Both the position numbers and the translations under genes were made by a program. From Planctomycetota bacterium (GTDB lineage: Bacteria > Planctomycetota > Planctomycetia > Pirellulales > Lacipirellulaceae): a DNA stretch of 64,000 nt. Each line of letters begins with the position of its first letter. Position 1 is the stretch's first letter. Shown here piece after piece: positions 62,193 through 64,000 of the stretch. The notes beneath the pieces were generated by a model. The model searched no databases and had not been told where the DNA came from. It saw only the letters and a program-made list of their open reading frames with translations. Where the stretch lies: assembly GCA_029781135.1 (NCBI GenBank), contig JAKOXH010000043.1:229915-293914 (forward strand), written 5' to 3'.

Positions 62193-63621
62193 CGTGCGCT
62201 TCATCCGCTTCGGGCAGCGATAGTATCCAGCCTTCCCGGAAGCTGCCCTTATCGGCGTTGATGCCGAGCCGTTTTCGCGCCTGCTTGTAGGTCCAATCTC
62301 GGATGCCGTTTTCGTGGCACAGTTCTCGAATTTCAACTTCGCGCCGTGGTCCGTCCGCCAATTCGGAGAGCAAGATTTGTTCTGCGTCGCCTAGTTTTCC
62401 GCCGCGCTCGTGTTTGCGGCCGAAGATATCCGCTGCCGAGCACGTCGATTCCCCCTCCCAGCGAATGCGCGACGTGGCATCGACGCTTTCAATCGAGTAA
62501 CTGAGTGACGGGGGCTTCCGCGCAATGTTCGATTTGAGCACACCGAATATGAATCGGTTGGGATCGCTGGGATCGGTGCCCACGGCCCAGACGACGCGAG
62601 CGGTTGCTGTGAACCCGATGCTGCCGCCGCCGCGATACAGAGCCGATTTGCCTTCATCCTTGTTGAGGTGACGAACGCCCAATACGGCCAAGTTGGTTTC
62701 TTGCGCGAGCACAACAAGCGGACGCAAGGCGCGCCGTACATCGGCGTCGCGGTTGCTGTTGATATCGTCATCCAGGTACGCCGTAATGGGGTCGAGAATC
62801 GCGAGTCCGATATCGTGCTGCTTGATCGCAGTGGCGAGCGTGTTTAATCCGCTAGGAAACTTGATCGGTTCGGCCAATTCTGGCCAGACTAGCACGCGGT
62901 CGAGATTCGCCCCAGCCGCCTGCAAGCGTGGTACGGTGGTTGTCGAGATACCATCCTCACTGGCGACGATCAGCACATTGCCCGGTTCGCGAAAGTGATC
63001 GACCGTGGTGAAGGGGAACGGCCGCGGATACGTCCACCGCGCCGCCACGTCGATGGTGATTTGACTCTTGCCGCGCTCGGGGTCGCCATCCAAGAGCGTG
63101 AGTCCGCCACGATGGAGATAACCAGGCCAGGCCCAATCGACGATCTTCACCTCGAACGCGGACGCCTTGGGCAGGTCGAGGACGGTTTGATTATCCCGCT
63201 GCATATCATCGAGGTCCGCCGTCAATGAGCGTAGCGTATCATCAAACGCATGGCCATTCAGCGCCGCATGTCTCGCATCGTCGGCAACCTGGAACAACTG
63301 ACGTTTGCGTCGGCATTCCACAATTTTGGCTGCTTCGGTGGCAATGTGAACGGCGGTCGCGGGCGCGTTCGCCGGATTCATTCCGAGTTCAACCAGCGTT
63401 TGCGCCGCGCCTACTTCACGCGCCAGCAACACCGAGTCGATGCCGCCGTCCGCAAATTGTTTTTGGGCAGCGCGGAATATCTTGGCGTGTTCGGCGTCGA
63501 AAAAATCCGTGGCCGTCAGCCGCGCAAATACGTCGTCAGCCGCGTCGGGGAATCGGACTAGGACGCCGATGATGTAGCGTTCGGCCGTGATGTCACGGGG
63601 GAGCGTTTCAGTATTAGTCAT
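62152..63621 (-). CDS. DnaB-N/RepA-type replication ATPase of the element
   Basis: A 489-residue protein: DnaB-like helicase N-terminal domain (about 10-105, AERYIIGVLVRFPDAADDVFARLTATDFFD), then a RecA-fold RepA-like ATPase with Walker A GDPERGKS (179-186) and Walker B-like IGLAILDPITAYL, then a C-terminal winged-helix-like end. Such proteins act as replicative helicase or helicase loader of plasmids, phages and ICEs. It overlaps the upstream gene by 8 bases; its last codons are made of the 12-bp repeat found just downstream. Confidence 0.88.
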   Translation of the reverse strand: MTNTETLPRDITAERYIIGVLVRFPDAADDVFARLTATDFFDAEHAKIFRAAQKQFADGGIDSVLLAREVGAAQTLVELGMNPANAPATAVHIATEAAKIVECRRKRQLFQVADDARHAALNGHAFDDTLRSLTADLDDMQRDNQTVLDLPKASAFEVKIVDWAWPGYLHRGGLTLLDGDPERGKSQITIDVAARWTYPRPFPFTTVDHFREPGNVLIVASEDGISTTTVPRLQAAGANLDRVLVWPELAEPIKFPSGLNTLATAIKQHDIGLAILDPITAYLDDDINSNRDADVRRALRPLVVLAQETNLAVLGVRHLNKDEGKSALYRGGGSIGFTATARVVWAVGTDPSDPNRFIFGVLKSNIARKPPSLSYSIESVDATSRIRWEGESTCSAADIFGRKHERGGKLGDAEQILLSELADGPRREVEIRELCHENGIRDWTYKQARKRLGINADKGSFREGWILSLPEADEAHEEVGPSQEVGEPC

Positions 63622-63988
63622 CGTCGCCGGCCTCCATGTAATCAGTGAGAAGCAACGGCAACAATTTATCGGGTTCGTGATGTTCGGTTCCGAAGAGCGC
63701 CCAGCGGCCTTTCACTTCATCCCGCAACAGCCGAATCAAGGCGACGGCCTGCCTGACCATGAATGTCGGTTCAGACTGCAACATCGAGGAAACCCACCTT
63801 GCGGCCGCAATCACTTCCTCATCGCTGACAATGCCGTCAACTCTGAGTCGCCCCAACTGTTCCATGATCGTCGCGTGGTAGACATTCGTTGCCCTGTCGA
63901 GAATGGCAGCCACGCCGTCAACGTCTTCTAGAACGCCGAACGCTCGCGTTTCATAACACTTGGCGATAACCTGCCGCTTACTTCGCAA
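63614..63988 (-). CDS. Hypothetical protein, may be 5'-truncated by the window edge
   Basis: A 124-residue helical protein (YHATIMEQLGRLRVDGIVSDEEVIAAARWVSSMLQ and onward). The first ATG is only 12 bases from the window edge, so the true start may lie outside. It overlaps the replication ATPase gene by 8 bases and is read with it. No family recognised. Confidence 0.5.
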   Translation of the reverse strand: MRSKRQVIAKCYETRAFGVLEDVDGVAAILDRATNVYHATIMEQLGRLRVDGIVSDEEVIAAARWVSSMLQSEPTFMVRQAVALIRLLRDEVKGRWALFGTEHHEPDKLLPLLLTDYMEAGDDD

Positions 63989-64000
63989 TTCAGAAAACGT

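Overview
The window looks like chromosome of a planctomycete, probably Pirellulales-like, GC-rich. This rests on the gene families: a sulfatase, PEP-CTERM and dockerin-type extracellular proteins, an N-terminal LEPR-XLL-type motif, DUF1571, an FHA-GAF histidine kinase, a giant bacterial alpha-2-macroglobulin and a Tad pilus locus. Intergenic gaps are unusually rich in palindromic and short-period repeats.

Layout. 0-2.6 kb: sulfatase, HicAB toxin-antitoxin pair and a small conserved protein. 2.7-7.5 kb (minus strand): an orphan secretin-domain protein, then an outer-membrane/lipid A group (OmpH/Skp-like chaperone, LpxC, LpxA, Gfo/Idh/MocA oxidoreductase). 8.0-10.3 kb: receiver-domain protein plus FHA-GAF-histidine kinase. 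10.4-14.7 kb: biotin ligase carrying an in-frame palindromic repeat, metallo-beta-lactamase-fold hydrolase, DUF1571 protein, and a polyprenyl-phosphate sugar transferase. 15.1-21.4 kb: alpha-2-macroglobulin with an intact thioester motif. 21.8-28.2 kb: two PEP-CTERM proteins, a VapBC pair, a relic of a second alpha-2-macroglobulin gene, and a repeat-filled intergenic region. 28.8-31.7 kb: Nudix-like protein, cysteine desulfurase, A-type Fe-S carrier and a short Flp pilin too small for ordinary ORF calling. 31.9-35.3 kb: QueA, RsmH and a small membrane protein.

35.3-50.2 kb (minus strand) is a Tad/Flp pilus locus, read flp - terminator - tadV - rcpC - rcpA - tadZ - tadA - tadB - tadC - spermidine-synthase-like membrane protein - secreted protein - TPR (TadD-like) protein. 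Pilin, prepilin peptidase, secretin, ATPase and platform proteins are all present; no TadE/TadF pseudopilin gene was recognised. 51.2-57.2 kb carries a LEPR-XLL/nuclease-fold/dockerin secreted protein, a small membrane protein, and a LemA-TPM membrane operon.

From about 57.41 kb to the right edge the character changes. The 3' half of a tRNA gene (probably Ala, GGC) with its terminator is followed by a one-strand block of element-like genes: small DNA-binding-type proteins, a coiled-coil protein, an S49/SppA-type protease, two small unknowns, iteron-like repeats and a DnaB-N/RepA-type ATPase. This looks like an integrated phage-like or ICE-like element whose other end, with any integrase, lies outside the window.

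The most unusual sequence-level signals are: (i) a palindromic repeat inserted in frame in birA; (ii) several intergenic arrays of degenerate but strictly 7-bp tandem units, some in inverted pairs; (iii) a symmetrical array of six 18-bp hairpins; (iv) a 3' alpha-2-macroglobulin relic differing from the intact gene only by synonymous changes over 65 bp; (v) the orphan secretin-domain protein.
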